Positions 18,401 to 25,140 are shown, numbered from the stretch's first letter. The stretch: DNA of 49,346 nt from an uncultured Bacteroides sp. (GCA_945965395.1 CAMFND010000126.1:1-49346), one strand, 5' to 3'. Notes: generated from the letters alone by a model not told the origin. Translations and numbers: made by a program.

Positions 18401-18704
18401 CTCGCTGTTCAGCAGCCGGAACTCCACCCAGAACATCACGGCCAACCGCTCGTCGTGGTCCACCATTCTCTCTTATCTGAAATCCCATCCGGCATTTCTC
18501 GGATTGAAGCAGGACCGGTTCCACATCATGCTGTCCAACGGCACCCCGGACTACATCATCGAAGAGAAGGACGGCAAAATGTGCCGGCGCATCAGGGCCA
18601 ACCGACCGAAAGCCATGTGCTTTGATTACCTGCAGTTGAAAGAGATGTTCGGACTGGATTTGGAAACGGTAGCGATAGCGGAAGATAGTGAAGACGATAC
18701 ATGA
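15420..18704 (+). CDS. CHC2/Toprim primase with C-terminal P-loop helicase domain
   Basis: 1094 residues. Zinc finger of DnaG type: Cys37, His40, Cys58, Cys61 (CPFH ... CFGC). Toprim catalytic core: VEGAPDV with Glu268, and PDTD with Asp312 and Asp314. The middle is unassigned. The C-terminal ATPase has Walker A GEKGTGKTT at 709-717 and Walker B VFDEYKND at 756-763, followed by a sensor-like TTGVVICGQE. It should synthesise RNA primers and unwind DNA for replication of the mobile element, as fused primase-helicases of phages and plasmids do. GC content is near 52%, unlike the DUF262 cassette. It is the largest backbone gene in the left part of the element. Confidence 0.9.
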   Translation: MISESTIDKVRELPIETIVGQYVKLAKDGRTSMKGLCPFHNENTPSFSINLNKNLYHCFGCNRGGDGISFIMEKENLNFQQAVRLLAEKFNILMEDEYDEERSDADKTKQAHKDSLYAILEKVQTFFTENLRISANDDSRHAREYAYNRWPENFCAEAGIGYAPRESHTFMDFCKQQGLNEEFLIELGMLRKNEDDKLYPMFRERIMIPIRNKWGRIIAYTARYIGTHPKAPKYINSITSLLYTKGETLFGIDRAFRLRDAANFIIVEGAPDVLRLQSIGLENTVATLGTAWNENQFEILKHYTSSLCFIPDTDLAKGSPYGPGFKAVMENGALAVQKGFTVTVRELPFGLRELTDEELLEKYEGTIPKDAQREVLVKNDADSYILDMDIYRNLKEKYFIVWMAEKLFAQVDSLAEEGQCVSRIAGLLRYVKDQMVYTKCIEQLGKIHGKTRLWRSAVEQVRNESKKNSRSLAMDRKQEETDALRQVGLFVRNNCYFCMGKEDEDPIRLSNFVMEPLFHIHDESNGVRLFRLTNSFREICMVELKESDLVSIANFQQKIGSCGNFLWFGKIDKLNNVKEFLYARTRTAERIRKLGWNESKEFFAFGNGIVQDGEFHEVDDMGIITDKQNCAYYIPATSKIYRDNTEIFQFERLMVHTNKSGALLYDYVEKLTAVFGNNARVAFGYLLATLFRDIVYRKTRHFPILNLFGEKGTGKTTLATSLEAFFLHDVEPPNMGVASVPAMNDRVSQAVNILVVFDEYKNDLDIRKIAFLKGLWGGGGQTKKNTQTDGMATQTIVTTGVVICGQEKPTQDMALYTRVLFLEYSKTSFSILEKNHYEELQAICNLGLTHLTLEILKYRDLFEKNFSTLYGITKNELAIRMEDEQIHDRIFGNWVIPLAAFRTLETVLNLPFNYTQMLETCISGMRNQNELAKESSEVADFWNMLQGWQSIGKCVEKVHFNIRYLTKFRPMLTNMDIEFKEAHPILYLNMAAISSLFSSRNSTQNITANRSSWSTILSYLKSHPAFLGLKQDRFHIMLSNGTPDYIIEEKDGKMCRRIRANRPKAMCFDYLQLKEMFGLDLETVAIAEDSEDDT

Positions 18705-18790
18705 CAACTGACATTTTTAATTCAAGCGATATACTAACATTATTATACACCCAGAAAAGGCTAATAACCATGCAGAAATAAGCTAAAGAA

Positions 18791-18822
18791 TTTGGTTAGA
18801 CCAAATATCTTTCTTATCTTTG
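18791..18822 (+). promoter_or_regulatory. Promoter of the Abi leader RNA and gene
   Basis: TTTG at 18791-18794 and TATCTTTG at 18815-18822 with a 20-base spacer, a near-ideal Bacteroidetes promoter. The expected start of transcription is about 18829, only four bases before the hairpin of the leader RNA. Confidence 0.7.
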
Positions 18823-18828
18823 CATCAC

Positions 18829-18880
18829 AAGAACCCGCCAAGCCTCTTCACAATGCTTAAATCGGCGGGTCGTTTTTTTT
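18829..18880 (+). ncRNA. Candidate short RNA or attenuator upstream of the Abi gene
   Basis: Between the promoter and ATG 18885 there is a complete intrinsic terminator: ACCCGCC (18833-18839) pairs with GGCGGGT (18864-18870), followed by CG and eight Ts. Inside the loop AAGC (18840-18843) can pair with GCTT (18855-18858), leaving an eleven-base loop. Most transcripts would end as an RNA of about 50 bases, with the Abi gene expressed only by read-through. Abi/HEPN toxins of the AbiF type have been reported to pair with small upstream structured RNAs that act as antitoxins; this has the right position and shape. The RNA itself has not been demonstrated here. Confidence 0.6.
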
Positions 18881-18884
18881 ATAT

Positions 18885-19778
18885 ATGAGATACACCAAGC
18901 AATACTCATCACCAGCCGAGCTTTTAACTATACTGAAAAGCAGAGGATTAGATTTTTCTGAAACGATGAATGCCGAGCAGATTTTAAAATCTATAGGCTA
19001 TTACCGCTTGTCAGGATACTTATACCCGTTCTTGGAAATTCCCAAAAACAATCATATTTATAAGAGAGGCAGCACTTTGAATGGTGCATTAAGCCTCTAT
19101 GAATTTGACCGGGAGTTTCGCTTACTTGTTTTTAATCAAATCGAACGCATAGAAATTGCAGTCCGCAGTGCCATCACCAACATCCTGTGTGCAGAAACCA
19201 ATGATGTGTTCTGGATTTCATCCCCATCGTATTTTGCCAATACAGAAAAGTTCAATAGAACCAAGGCACTCATTGATAAAGAACTGCAGACCAGCCGGGA
19301 GGATTTTATCTGCCATTTCAAGCGCACCTATGATGAACCCTACCCACCTTCCTGGATGTTGGCTGAAATCATACCTTTGGGAACATTGACACGAGTTTAT
19401 GAAAACATTGCCAGCAACCAGCTCCGGAAGAAGATTGCAAAGTACTTCGGGTTGTCGGTACCCGTTTTCGTATCATGGATGACCATCATTACTTTGACGC
19501 GTAACTCCTGCTGTCATCATGCCCGTCTGTGGAACCGCTCTTTGTCGTTGCGTGCCCTAACCATGACCAGGCCAATGCGCCCATGGCTTACAGGTGAGGT
19601 ACAGCAGGGACGTGTATTCTTTACACTCTGCATTCTGAAGCACTTTATGGATATTATCCGCCCAGGCAATGATTTTAAAACTCAGCTTCTGGCGTTGTTG
19701 GAAAAATATCCGATGATTGATATTTCAGCAATGGGGTTTCCTGAGAATTGGAAAAGCCAGCCAGTTTGGGCTGATTAA
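18885..19778 (+). CDS. Abi family (AbiD/AbiF-type) HEPN protein
   Basis: 297 residues of the Abi_2 family: KQYSSPAELLTILKSRGL at the N-terminus, then IGYYRLSGYLYPF and LYEFDREFRLLVFNQIERIE, all typical. The HEPN ribonuclease motif Rx4H is RNSCCH with Arg206 and His211. Such proteins are RNA-cleaving abortive-infection or toxin proteins that act when a phage perturbs the cell. The gene sits as cargo between the primase and a minus-strand operon, and has its own promoter and terminator-bearing leader, so its expression is held low. Its moderate GC content and separate regulation suggest independent acquisition. Confidence 0.88.
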   Translation: MRYTKQYSSPAELLTILKSRGLDFSETMNAEQILKSIGYYRLSGYLYPFLEIPKNNHIYKRGSTLNGALSLYEFDREFRLLVFNQIERIEIAVRSAITNILCAETNDVFWISSPSYFANTEKFNRTKALIDKELQTSREDFICHFKRTYDEPYPPSWMLAEIIPLGTLTRVYENIASNQLRKKIAKYFGLSVPVFVSWMTIITLTRNSCCHHARLWNRSLSLRALTMTRPMRPWLTGEVQQGRVFFTLCILKHFMDIIRPGNDFKTQLLALLEKYPMIDISAMGFPENWKSQPVWAD

Positions 19779-19817
19779 CAGCCTATATCCTTAATCGAAG
19801 CTTAATCCGGCTGATTT

Positions 19818-19954
19818 TTCTTCCAAACAATCTTTCTGGAAGAAACTTTCCAAGGAACGAACGCAAAAATATTTGCGTTCAACCATCAAAAATAGCCCAT
19901 TTTCACGCAAAACGGGAAGCTGGACGCAAATATTTTTGCGTTTAGCTTCCCGTT
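19818..19954. repeat. Cluster of palindromes after the Abi gene
   Basis: Three structures: TTCTTCCA/TGGAAGAA (19818-19844), an AT-centred palindrome ACGCAAA...TTTGCGT at 19861-19878, and a nested hairpin in which AACGGGAAGCT (19911-19921) pairs with AGCTTCCCGTT (19944-19954) around an inner ACGCAAA/TTTGCGT stem. They lie between the convergent Abi and SLOG genes and probably terminate both. Confidence 0.6.
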
Positions 19955-19976
19955 ACTCGTTTATTGAAGCAGTAAA

Positions 19977-20477
19977 CTAATACACATTGACGACAGGCAT
20001 CCGCTTCTCCCTTGCCTTGCGACAGGTGTAGGCTGTGCCGCCCTTCGGCTTGCCGTCAAAGTAGGCTATCACACTGCCGGAATGCGACAGCATGTAGTCG
20101 TTCCGTTTGAAATAGCATCCGTTGAAGTAGTCTTCACTCAGATGCACCACATCGTCTGCTTTGGAAAGGATATAGGCATAGCGTTGCTGCTCCACCATGG
20201 ACCAGGAAGCGCTCTGTCCCTTGAAGGGAACGACTGCTACCAGTTTCAGCATGGGGATGCTCAACTTGAGGGAAAGGACTTCCTCCGCTGCCATCATGTC
20301 GAAACCGAGCGCCATGCCGCAGTAGAACTTGCTCGCTCCTTGACGGATGGCTTGTAAAACGGCTTCCTTCAGCCGTACCCTTACTTGTTCTTGGTGGATG
20401 TGGGATATTTCTCTATGTCCGGTAAAGGCAACCGCCTTTGCCGTTGCCTTTACCTTCGTCATTTTCTTTTCTATCAT
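19977..20477 (-). CDS. SLOG-fold protein, DUF1273/YpsA-like
   Basis: 166 residues with AVAFTGHREI at the N-terminus, GASKFYCGMALGFDMMAAE in the first third, KADDVVHLSEDYF, and SGSVIAYFDGKPKGGTAYT near the end, the order found in DUF1273/YpsA-like members of the SLOG (Rossmann-like) superfamily. SLOG proteins bind nucleotides or nucleotide-derived signals. It follows the phosphoribosyltransferase-like gene by two bases, so the pair is an operon and may act on related nucleotide substrates. The partner reaction is unknown. ATG 20462 is an alternative start. Confidence 0.82.
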   Translation of the reverse strand: MIEKKMTKVKATAKAVAFTGHREISHIHQEQVRVRLKEAVLQAIRQGASKFYCGMALGFDMMAAEEVLSLKLSIPMLKLVAVVPFKGQSASWSMVEQQRYAYILSKADDVVHLSEDYFNGCYFKRNDYMLSHSGSVIAYFDGKPKGGTAYTCRKAREKRMPVVNVY

Positions 20478-20479
20478 TG

Positions 20480-21049
20480 TCAGTTCGTTGTTACTTTATA
20501 ATGGGTTTTAGCCAAGAAGATGCCACTGAGGACGTGTGCACCCAAGTTCTCCAATTGGTCGGAATAGGTAGCCCAAGTGATGCCGCGGGTGATTACATCG
20601 TCAAAGGTAACAATATTCTTGCCTTTGAACCAAATTTCATCAAACTCGATGATGCTCACCTTGCGGATTTCCTTCTCCAACTTGCGGTTCTCGTGGATGG
20701 CAAGGCGCCCACCGATTACCTTTACATGCTCAAAGCCGTTGATGGCTCCGGTCAGTTTGCAGACTCTCTCGCAAAATGCCTTGTAGCGGAGTTTGTTCTT
20801 CTCGGAGGTGGATGCCGGAACCGGAACAAAGGTGATGTCCTTGCAGCCATCGCCATACTGCTCCTTTAGGCTTGCTGCGGTCATTTGTGCCACTGCTTCA
20901 AAGCTTCTTCCGTCCTTGAAATCATATACCATCTGTCTGTCAGCCATTTCCTTTTCGCCGACGTTGCGGATGCGTTTCGGGAAATACTTGCAGAACCATG
21001 TCTGAGGCTTTTCCAACTGCTTCTTGAGGTGATTGTCCATGTGTGCCAT
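20480..21049 (-). CDS. Phosphoribosyltransferase-like protein
   Basis: About 189 residues from ATG 21049 (MAHMDNH); 21040 is the other option. The open frame extends to 21142 but that part lies in the upstream palindrome. The motif KGKNIVTFDDVITRGITW near residue 145 is the PRPP-binding loop of type I phosphoribosyltransferases (hydrophobic strand, DD, then T-G), and DITFVPVPAST earlier matches the loop of ComF-like proteins. The mobile-element context with a SLOG gene immediately downstream points to a nucleotide- or nucleobase-linked function rather than competence. Confidence 0.75.
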   Translation of the reverse strand: MAHMDNHLKKQLEKPQTWFCKYFPKRIRNVGEKEMADRQMVYDFKDGRSFEAVAQMTAASLKEQYGDGCKDITFVPVPASTSEKNKLRYKAFCERVCKLTGAINGFEHVKVIGGRLAIHENRKLEKEIRKVSIIEFDEIWFKGKNIVTFDDVITRGITWATYSDQLENLGAHVLSGIFLAKTHYKVTTN

Positions 21050-21102
21050 ACGCTCTGATTTTTTTTTCCCTCTTGTTTTGCTGTTTTGCAGCTTGTCCGA
21101 AG

Positions 21103-21247
21103 GGATGTTTTTTGCTTTTCTCAGAGTGCTGGCAGCCACCAATTAGGCAAATTCAGGGCAGAAAATACGCTCAACTTGTTTGAGGAAGATTTTCTGCAAG
21201 GGATTTGACGTTTGGTGGGGACAGCCTACCTTTGCAAAAAAATATCC
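21103..21247. repeat. Long imperfect palindrome with promoter, copy 1
   Basis: Left arm pieces GGATGTTTTTTGC (21103-21115), CACCAA, CAAAT and GCAGAAAAT (21158-21166) pair in order with ATTTTCTGC (21189-21197), ATTTG, TTGGTG and GCAAAAAAATATCC (21234-21247). The top has an inner CTCAA/TTGAG stem. The right arm contains a plus-strand promoter: TTTG 21204-21207 and TACCTTTG 21227-21234, spacer 19. The palindrome lies directly before the minus-strand start at 21049, with a small GCTG/CAGC hairpin and a GAGGGA-type purine tract (minus strand) between them. Copies 2 and 3 are at 23070-23284 and 48467-48671. Confidence 0.7.
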
Positions 21248-21888
21248 TCGTAGGCAAGATGAGAAAACGGTGAGCGTTTATCTTCCTGCTTCATTCATGA
21301 GCATGTATCACGACAGAAACTTAGCCTCGTAATCACCATAAGCTATGCCTGCTACATCCGCTTTCCATCGTCTTCTCCTTCTTTTAAAAAACATATCATT
21401 TCCACTCAGACCCACCTTATTTTGCAATGACACGGTTGATATTTCATTATCTGCTGATTATCAATTACATCTATATAGCCATTAGTGTTGACAATCGTTG
21501 ACAGCCGTTGACAAAATCCATTGGCCTACTTTCGTTCATATCCTCACGTTGACACTTTTCCGACATCTATCTATACTCTTTATTCTTTATAAAAAAGAAA
21601 AGTATTGATATAGAGGGGGTTCGGAAATCCAGGAAAAGGGCTCAAGGGCCATGTCAACAGTCACCCGATTCAACGCCCGAATATATGCCGCCCATAGAAA
21701 ACACATTGTTTTTTGGCTGCACACCATACTAAGCGCTATTCTTGGATGAAAGATGGATGAATGTTTAAGCAACCTTTTGCAAGGGGTATCACAAAATCCC
21801 ACAAAGTCACCCAAAATCCCTCATTGCATCACACGGAAGCTATTGTCACACAAGAGCTTTCTTCGTAATTTTACTGCATCAAACGCTT
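21248..21888. other. Gene-free region with iteron-like repeats, candidate replication origin
   Basis: No convincing gene. GTTGACA occurs three times at exactly 10-base spacing (21487, 21497, 21507), once more at 21548, and inverted at 21652-21658. AAAATCCC occurs at 21793-21800 and 21813-21820, flanking a CACAAAGTCAC. Phased direct repeats, AT-rich neighbouring sequence and the closeness of small HTH genes and a primase suggest a replication origin or a binding region for the 21889-22149 protein. Confidence 0.45.
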
Positions 21889-22149
21889 ATGCCTATGACC
21901 GACTTGAAGAACACATGGATAGCGATAGCTCCTGACCGGAACTACACCATCAAGGAAGCCTGCCTGTATCTCGGGGTACACCGATGCACCATCTACGACT
22001 ACATCAACAATCCCGAGCGACCTTTGCCTTTTATCCGGATCCATACCGATAAAAGGGGCATCCTCTTCCAGGGAAGCGACCTCATTGCCTACAAGGAAGC
22101 AGGTCTCCCGAGAAGAGGACGCAAGTTCAAGAACAGCCCTCGTGGATAG
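21889..22149 (+). CDS. HTH_17 / excisionase-type DNA-binding protein
   Basis: 86 residues: YTIKEACLYLGVHRCTIYDY (helix-turn-helix), then PLPFIRIHTDKRGILFQGSDLIAY (wing), then a basic tail. This is the small winged-helix fold of excisionases and of regulators in CTnDOT-type elements. It probably bends or marks DNA at the repeat region just upstream (21487-21658) for replication, excision or transcription control. MTDLKN at 21895 is an alternative start. It is convergent with the next gene. Confidence 0.8.
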   Translation: MPMTDLKNTWIAIAPDRNYTIKEACLYLGVHRCTIYDYINNPERPLPFIRIHTDKRGILFQGSDLIAYKEAGLPRRGRKFKNSPRG

Positions 22150-22182
22150 AGGGCTGCCTTTTAACTTGCCTTCTTGCGGAAC

Positions 22183-22560
22183 TCAGTTCCACTGGCTCCA
22201 GGGCAGACCTGCCAAGACAAATTTGCCGTCCGCTTCGGCCAGCTGGCAAGCCAACAGCCACGCTTCGGTGCGGATGGCATCCATGTCGCTCACGGCCTGC
22301 CGGAAACGGGATGGTGCCACGGCGCCCGACCGGACCATCCACTCCGAAGCACAAGTCTCCGGTTCGATGGCATCCACGAAGGACTCAATCTCCTTCACCA
22401 GGTTACTTACCTTGCCGTCCTTCATTTCTGCCGTGAAGGTAAACGGCACACCGCTCAAAGTCTTCCGTTGGAAGTCAAAGAAGAGTTTGCCTTCCTTGTA
22501 CTGAGCGGAAGCAGTCCAACCGAGTTGGGCTGCGATACTGAATATATTTCCATTCCTCAT
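22183..22560 (-). CDS. Conserved hypothetical of Bacteroides mobile elements
   Basis: 125 residues with no signal peptide or membrane segment. N-terminus NIFSIAAQLGWTASAQYKEG, then a strand-rich portion (KLFFDFQRKTLSGVPFTF), then helical SNLVKEIESFVDAIEPETCASEWM. I do not recognise a domain. Its position beside a DUF2958 gene and other element-backbone genes suggests an accessory role in the transferred element, for example anti-restriction or housekeeping of the entering DNA; this is a guess from context. Confidence 0.65.
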   Translation of the reverse strand: MRNGNIFSIAAQLGWTASAQYKEGKLFFDFQRKTLSGVPFTFTAEMKDGKVSNLVKEIESFVDAIEPETCASEWMVRSGAVAPSRFRQAVSDMDAIRTEAWLLACQLAEADGKFVLAGLPWSQWN

Positions 22561-22644
22561 ATCTCAGACTAAACCTACTATTTGAGACCTGCCCGGTCCG
22601 TGACGGATAAGGCAGGTCATTTTGTTATTACTTCATTGTCACAC

Positions 22645-23007
22645 TCAACTGCCCATTCTTGCAAGGAACTCCTGTAGCCGGCTGTCGCGCAGTTTCTTCA
22701 GCGGTGTCGGCTGGAAGTCTTCCTGCTGACGGACCTGCAGCTTGCCGAAGCCCTGTCTGGTCAAGTCCAGTTCGATTTCAGAAAGCTCGTTCAGGGAGAT
22801 GTAGCCGTACTCGTCCTCCATCAGTCCGATGACGATACCGAAGAGGATGGTGTCGCTGCCTTCCTTTTCGCCTTCAAGAATGAACCACCGCACACCACCG
22901 AGCGCAAAGATGGCACGGCAAATCGCTTCCTTTCCCTTGCCGTCCTGGGAATAGAGAGGATAGCCTTTCAAGGCTTCCTCCAACTGTGTTGTCATAAGTC
23001 TGCACAT
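22645..23007 (-). CDS. DUF2958-domain protein
   Basis: 120 residues from ATG 23007; the frame stays open to 23178 but that portion lies in the upstream palindrome. The DUF2958 pattern is clear: YPLYSQDGKGKEAICRAIF, WFILEGEK, FGIVIGLMEDEYGYISLNEL, and a C-terminal FQPTPLKKL. The family is common on plasmids and conjugative elements across phyla, often beside ArdC-type anti-restriction and transfer genes, without a known activity. Its leader follows the palindrome-promoter module at 23070-23284. Confidence 0.82.
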   Translation of the reverse strand: MCRLMTTQLEEALKGYPLYSQDGKGKEAICRAIFALGGVRWFILEGEKEGSDTILFGIVIGLMEDEYGYISLNELSEIELDLTRQGFGKLQVRQQEDFQPTPLKKLRDSRLQEFLARMGS

Positions 23008-23069
23008 AATTGTATCATTTAAGTTGGTTACGTTTCCGATTCTTCTCCCTCTTGTGAAGCCCTTTAGAG

Positions 23070-23284
23070 CTTCTTGGTCGGGAAAACCGTTTTTCGTGCA
23101 GTTCCTCACTGCGGACAACAGGGAGAATAAGGCAAGTGTGAGGTCCGAGGACTTTACGGAATACCCAATTTGACACAAATTGTGGAAGGCTGCCGGAAAG
23201 TCCTCAGTCCGAAAGCTTCAGCGGCACTTGACGTTTCTCCCGTCCGCAGTACTTTTGCACGTAGAAAACCATTGGACCAAGAAG
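23070..23284. repeat. Long imperfect palindrome with promoter, copy 2
   Basis: Pairs from outside in: CTTCTTGGTC (23070-23079) with GACCAAGAAG (23275-23284); CGTGCA with TGCACG; ACTGCGGAC (23108-23116) with GTCCGCAGT (23242-23250); GGGAGA with TCTCCC; CAAGTG with CACTTG; GAGGACTTT (23147-23155) with AAAGTCCTC (23197-23205). The top loop is a 41-base block nearly identical to copy 3, containing CAATTTG-N3-CAAATTG. The plus-strand promoter has CTTG 23227-23230 and TACTTTTG 23250-23257, spacer 19. A perfect 13-bp hairpin (23264-23298) follows. Toward the minus-strand gene there is a small GAAGC/GCTTC hairpin. Confidence 0.78.
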
Positions 23285-23429
23285 ATCCAATGGTTTTCAA
23301 AAAATTCCAGATTATGACTACAAGGGAAAAGATTAGCCCTAACAGGCTGTCTCAAACATATTCCTCAGAAAGTCCACGTTACCCGGCATCCTGACCATCT
23401 TGAAGATGAGCTACCCGAAAACCGTTGCC

Positions 23430-24235
23430 GTTGTGGGAACCTACAAAGTGAAGCGAAGTGGAGCCTTGCAGGTTCTCTCTATGGCAACGGATTGGAGTAT
23501 TCCGCTTGTCGCAAAAGCCTATCAGCCGAGCTTTGCTTGGTGTCACCGACACGGAGCAAACCGGATGACATATCCTTCCCCAAAGGTCATCACTTCCGGC
23601 ATCGCATAAAATACGATAAGTCGGAAGTGGTGACCAACATCTGTGAGCTAACTGCATAAACCATTCGATGGCTCTACTTCTGCAAGCGTAAGCCTGCGTT
23701 CGGTTGAACCATCGTGCAAATCACCGTTTGAAGACCAGTTTCCCAACCTCATTGACACTGTGAGAAACAGCTGAGTGGAGCGAAGTGAAACCCTGCTGCT
23801 TCTCTCTGTGGCAATGGACTGGAACTTCCATCAGTAGTAACAGCCTGTCAGCCGAGCTTTGCTTGGTGTCACAGACACGGAGCAAACCGAATGGCATATT
23901 CTTCCCAAAAGGTCGTCACTTCCGGCATCGCATACAATACGATAAGTCGGAAATGGGGACCAACATCTGTGAGCTAACCGTATAAACCATTCGATGGTTC
24001 CACTTCTGCAAGCGTCAGCCTGCGTTCGGTAGAACCATCGAGCAAGTTATCATTTGTAGATATGTTTCCCAACCTCATTGACACTGTGAGAAACAGCTGA
24101 GTGGAGCAAAGTGAAACCCTGCTGTTTCTCTCTGTGGCAATGGACGGGAGTCCTCCACCTGTTGCCAAAGTCTATCAGCCGAGTTTTGCTTGGTGTCATA
24201 GACACGGAGTAAACCGGATGGTGTCTGTCTATAAA
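23430..24235. repeat. Tandem array of ~327-bp structured repeats
   Basis: About two and a half copies of a 326-328 bp unit. The marker TCAGCCGAG recurs at 23522, 23848 and 24175. Each unit holds several stem-loops: GAACCT/AGGTTC in unit 1 versus GAGAAACAGC/GCTGCTTCTC and GAGAAACAGC/GCTGTTTCTC in units 2 and 3 (23762-23804, 24088-24130), around a conserved GTGGAGCRAAGTGAAACC-type loop; GGTCATCACTTCCG with CGGAAGTGGTGACC (23585-23635); CGATGGTTC with GAACCATCG; and TTTGCT-N2-GTGTC with GACAC-N2-AGCAAA. Open frames crossing it are short and repeat-driven. It holds no gene. Confidence 0.75.
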
Positions 24236-24382
24236 TCATTAAACCGTCATTTCCAATTAGAATAGCAGCATTTGTTTAACTATCCACTGATCAGTAATAC
24301 CTTGTTTAGCAACTAGTACAATTAACAATGTTAAAGTCGAAAATATATCAAGATATTGTTCTTTCGTTTCAGAAATAGTATA

Positions 24383-24390
24383 TACTTTTG
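24383..24390 (+). promoter_or_regulatory. -7 box before the lipoprotein gene
   Basis: TACTTTTG followed by C is an exact TAnnTTTG match about 58 bases before ATG 24448. A weak TTGT-like -33 is near 24357. Confidence 0.5.
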
Positions 24391-24447
24391 CGCGTTTTTA
24401 AAAAAACATCAGTTTAAGACAAACTTTTAAAAGAAAGGATTTTAGGT

Positions 24448-24897
24448 ATGAAAAAGATGAACCTAGCCTTGGCAGCAGCTTTGCTGATTAGCATGGCAGC
24501 TTGCACAAACAGCCCTAAGAAAGAGGCTGCAACTAAGGAACCGGCAACTACTGCAGCAGTCGCAACAGCAACCGATACAACAACCACTCTTGTCATGACA
24601 GGTACTTTTGAAGGTACTTTGCCTGCCGCATCATCTGAAGGTATCCGTACTTCACTGACTGTAAATGCAGACAGTACGTATTCTTACAAACAGGAATACA
24701 TTGGTGAAAAGGATGCGAACTTTGAAACAAGCGGAGTTTATCACTTGATTGGCAAAGACCTGATCGAATTGGTCACTCCTTCTTCAGGAGAGAAGACTTA
24801 CTATAAGCGTGTTGAAACTGGCTATATGCTGTCAGATAGTTTGGGCACAGTCAATCAAGGCGAACTTGCAGAACACTACATTCTGAAACTGCGCTAA
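24448..24897 (+). CDS. NlpE-type lipoprotein (copper-resistance NlpE N-terminal domain)
   Basis: 149 residues with a lipoprotein signal (LISMAAC, lipid on the cysteine at about residue 19), a threonine/alanine linker (about 25-48), then the NlpE N-terminal barrel: GTFEGTLPAASSEGIRTSL, NADSTYSYKQEYIG, FETSGVYHL. NlpE-like proteins sense surface adhesion, copper or envelope stress in Enterobacteria; in Bacteroidetes the role is mostly unknown. The usual CxxC of NlpE is replaced here by AASS. It has its own promoter and terminator and lies between the repeat array and the defence locus. Confidence 0.85.
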   Translation: MKKMNLALAAALLISMAACTNSPKKEAATKEPATTAAVATATDTTTTLVMTGTFEGTLPAASSEGIRTSLTVNADSTYSYKQEYIGEKDANFETSGVYHLIGKDLIELVTPSSGEKTYYKRVETGYMLSDSLGTVNQGELAEHYILKLR

Positions 24898-24919
24898 TTT
24901 TTTCATTTGACATAGAAAC

Positions 24920-24959
24920 AAGGGAGGAAGTTTTACAGGCTTTCTCCCTTTTATTTTTT
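24920..24959 (+). terminator. Terminator of the lipoprotein gene
   Basis: AAGGGAG (24920-24926) pairs with CTCCCTT (24944-24950), extended by AAG/CTT with one bulge, followed by a T-rich tail, 23 bases after the stop codon. Confidence 0.8.
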
Positions 24960-25037
24960 GAGGATTACATATCCCAACCATTTACCTCTCGTTGGAATTT
25001 GTTCCATTTATTCTTTGACTAAACGTAAATAACAAGG

Positions 25038-25090
25038 AAAAGGCAATCCTACAGTTATAACCTGGTTGTATAACCGCAGAATTGCCTTTA
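25038..25090 (-). terminator. Terminator of the defence operon
   Basis: AAAGGCAAT (25039-25047) pairs with ATTGCCTTT (25081-25089), with an inner GTTATA/TATAAC-type stem. On the minus strand the stem ends in TTTT, 50 bases beyond the last gene of the 37.7-25.1 kb operon. Confidence 0.6.
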
Positions 25091-25140
25091 ATAATGAAGG
25101 ACAGTTGCCTTCTATTGTCTACGGGTCTGTATGCATGAAG

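Noticed and set aside
23070-23284. Retron msr-msd region
   Set aside because: The long hairpin is suggestive, but there is no reverse transcriptase in the window and the same module occurs three times before unrelated genes.
23264-23298. Intrinsic terminator in copy 2
   Set aside because: The perfect stem is followed by an A-run on the plus strand and has no T-run on the minus strand, so it lacks the terminator tail.
23400-23985. Short open frames within the 327-bp repeats
   Set aside because: They repeat with the array, lack start signals and conserved domains, and overlap stem-loops.
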